Source: Thiohalophilus sp046483665 (lineage in GTDB: Bacteria > Pseudomonadota > Gammaproteobacteria > UBA6429 > Thiohalophilaceae). From it: 31,494 nucleotides of DNA. Each line of letters begins with the position of its first letter. The stretch's first letter is position 1. Positions 31,274-31,494 of the stretch are shown piece by piece. A program made the position numbers and the translations under genes. The notes beneath the pieces were generated by a model, which worked only from the letters and a program-made list of their open reading frames with translations, did not search any database and had not been told where the DNA came from. The stretch is from contig NZ_JAWOCR010000028.1 of NCBI RefSeq assembly GCF_046483665.1, positions 1 to 31,494 on the forward strand, read 5' to 3'.

Positions 31274-31494
31274 ATGTTCATGAAAGCGAAAGTAATTCTA
31301 ACCGCAGCTTTGCTTATGATAGGCCAGGCGGTTGCGGAAGAAGATACGATAAAAGTTGGTGTTTTGCACTCATTGTCAGGAACGATGGCCATTAGTGAGA
31401 CTACCCTGAAAGACACGATGTTAATGCTTATTGAGGAGCAAAATAAAAAAGGTGGTCTTCTTGGTAAGAAGCTTGAGCCGGTAGTGGTTGATCC
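31274..31494 (+). CDS. urtA: Urea ABC transporter substrate-binding protein UrtA (3' end missing)
   Basis: This is the first 73 codons of a periplasmic binding protein. The signal peptide (MFMKAKVILTAALLMIGQAV) ends near AVAEED, and the mature start TIKVGVLHSLSGTMAISETT is characteristic of UrtA and related amide-binding proteins. GGLLGKKLEPVVVD is also typical. GGGGAGA precedes the ATG. The context, directly after a urease operon, supports urea rather than branched-chain amino acids. The rest of urtABCDE would be outside the window. Confidence 0.9.
   Translation, partial: MFMKAKVILTAALLMIGQAVAEEDTIKVGVLHSLSGTMAISETTLKDTMLMLIEEQNKKGGLLGKKLEPVVVD

Noticed and set aside
1..31494. CRISPR arrays, phage genes, retrons or toxin-antitoxin pairs
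   Set aside because: None was seen. The only tandem repeat is the 7-base array, which has no spacers.

Overview
The window looks like chromosome of a Gram-negative, sulfur-oxidising gammaproteobacterium. Rep, ComM, UbiK and a cytochrome c5-like protein read as gammaproteobacterial, and two TorF-type outer-membrane proteins are present. The central part is a thiocyanate/cyanate utilisation locus. Its hydrolase subunits closely resemble, from memory, those of Thiobacillus thioparus. A Thiohalophilus-like halophilic sulfur oxidiser, a group known to use thiocyanate hydrolase, is a plausible host, but this is inference and no taxonomic marker was tested.

Layout. 1-1922: the 3' part of an IS256-family element abuts a porin gene that has lost its 5' end. 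2089-3105 (minus): CynR-like LysR regulator. 3426-14615 (plus): hupE-like metal permease, cyanase, a SAM methyltransferase, thiocyanate hydrolase scnB-scnA-scnC with a P15K-like cobalt-loading protein, a four-gene NitT/TauT-type ABC importer with two paralogous permeases, then dsrE-like, tusA-like, an SQR-like flavoprotein and a DUF1641 protein. 14766-16693: YmdB-type phosphodiesterase, tRNA-Arg(CCG) and cytochrome c5. 16694-17207: a non-coding stretch with a terminator, a duplicated 97-bp REP-like repeat and a heptamer microsatellite. 17208-24240: apparently more GC-rich housekeeping genes (rep, ybaK-like, alpha/beta hydrolase, a small Rossmann protein, comM, ubiK, torF-like). 24499-30199: complete urease operon ureH-D-A-B-C-E-F-G. 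30532-31494: a second torF-like gene and the start of urtA, the urea ABC transporter binding protein.

How it fits together. The proposed flow is thiocyanate uptake by the ABC system, hydrolysis by cobalt ScnABC to carbonyl sulfide and ammonia, and handling of the derived sulfide by the SQR-like/TusA/DsrE set. Cyanase would remove cyanate, and the HupE-like permease may supply metal. The strongest regulatory signal is a 36-bp sequence found, at 33/36 identity, both in front of cynR and in front of scnB. This suggests that one CynR-type regulator controls cyanate and thiocyanate genes together. The urease operon and the torF-urtA unit each carry a sigma-54-like promoter (GG-N10-GC) with an NtrC-like palindrome 80-110 bp upstream of the predicted start. 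Urea use therefore looks like a second, nitrogen-controlled regulon. The two systems sit about 10 kb apart and both deliver ammonia.
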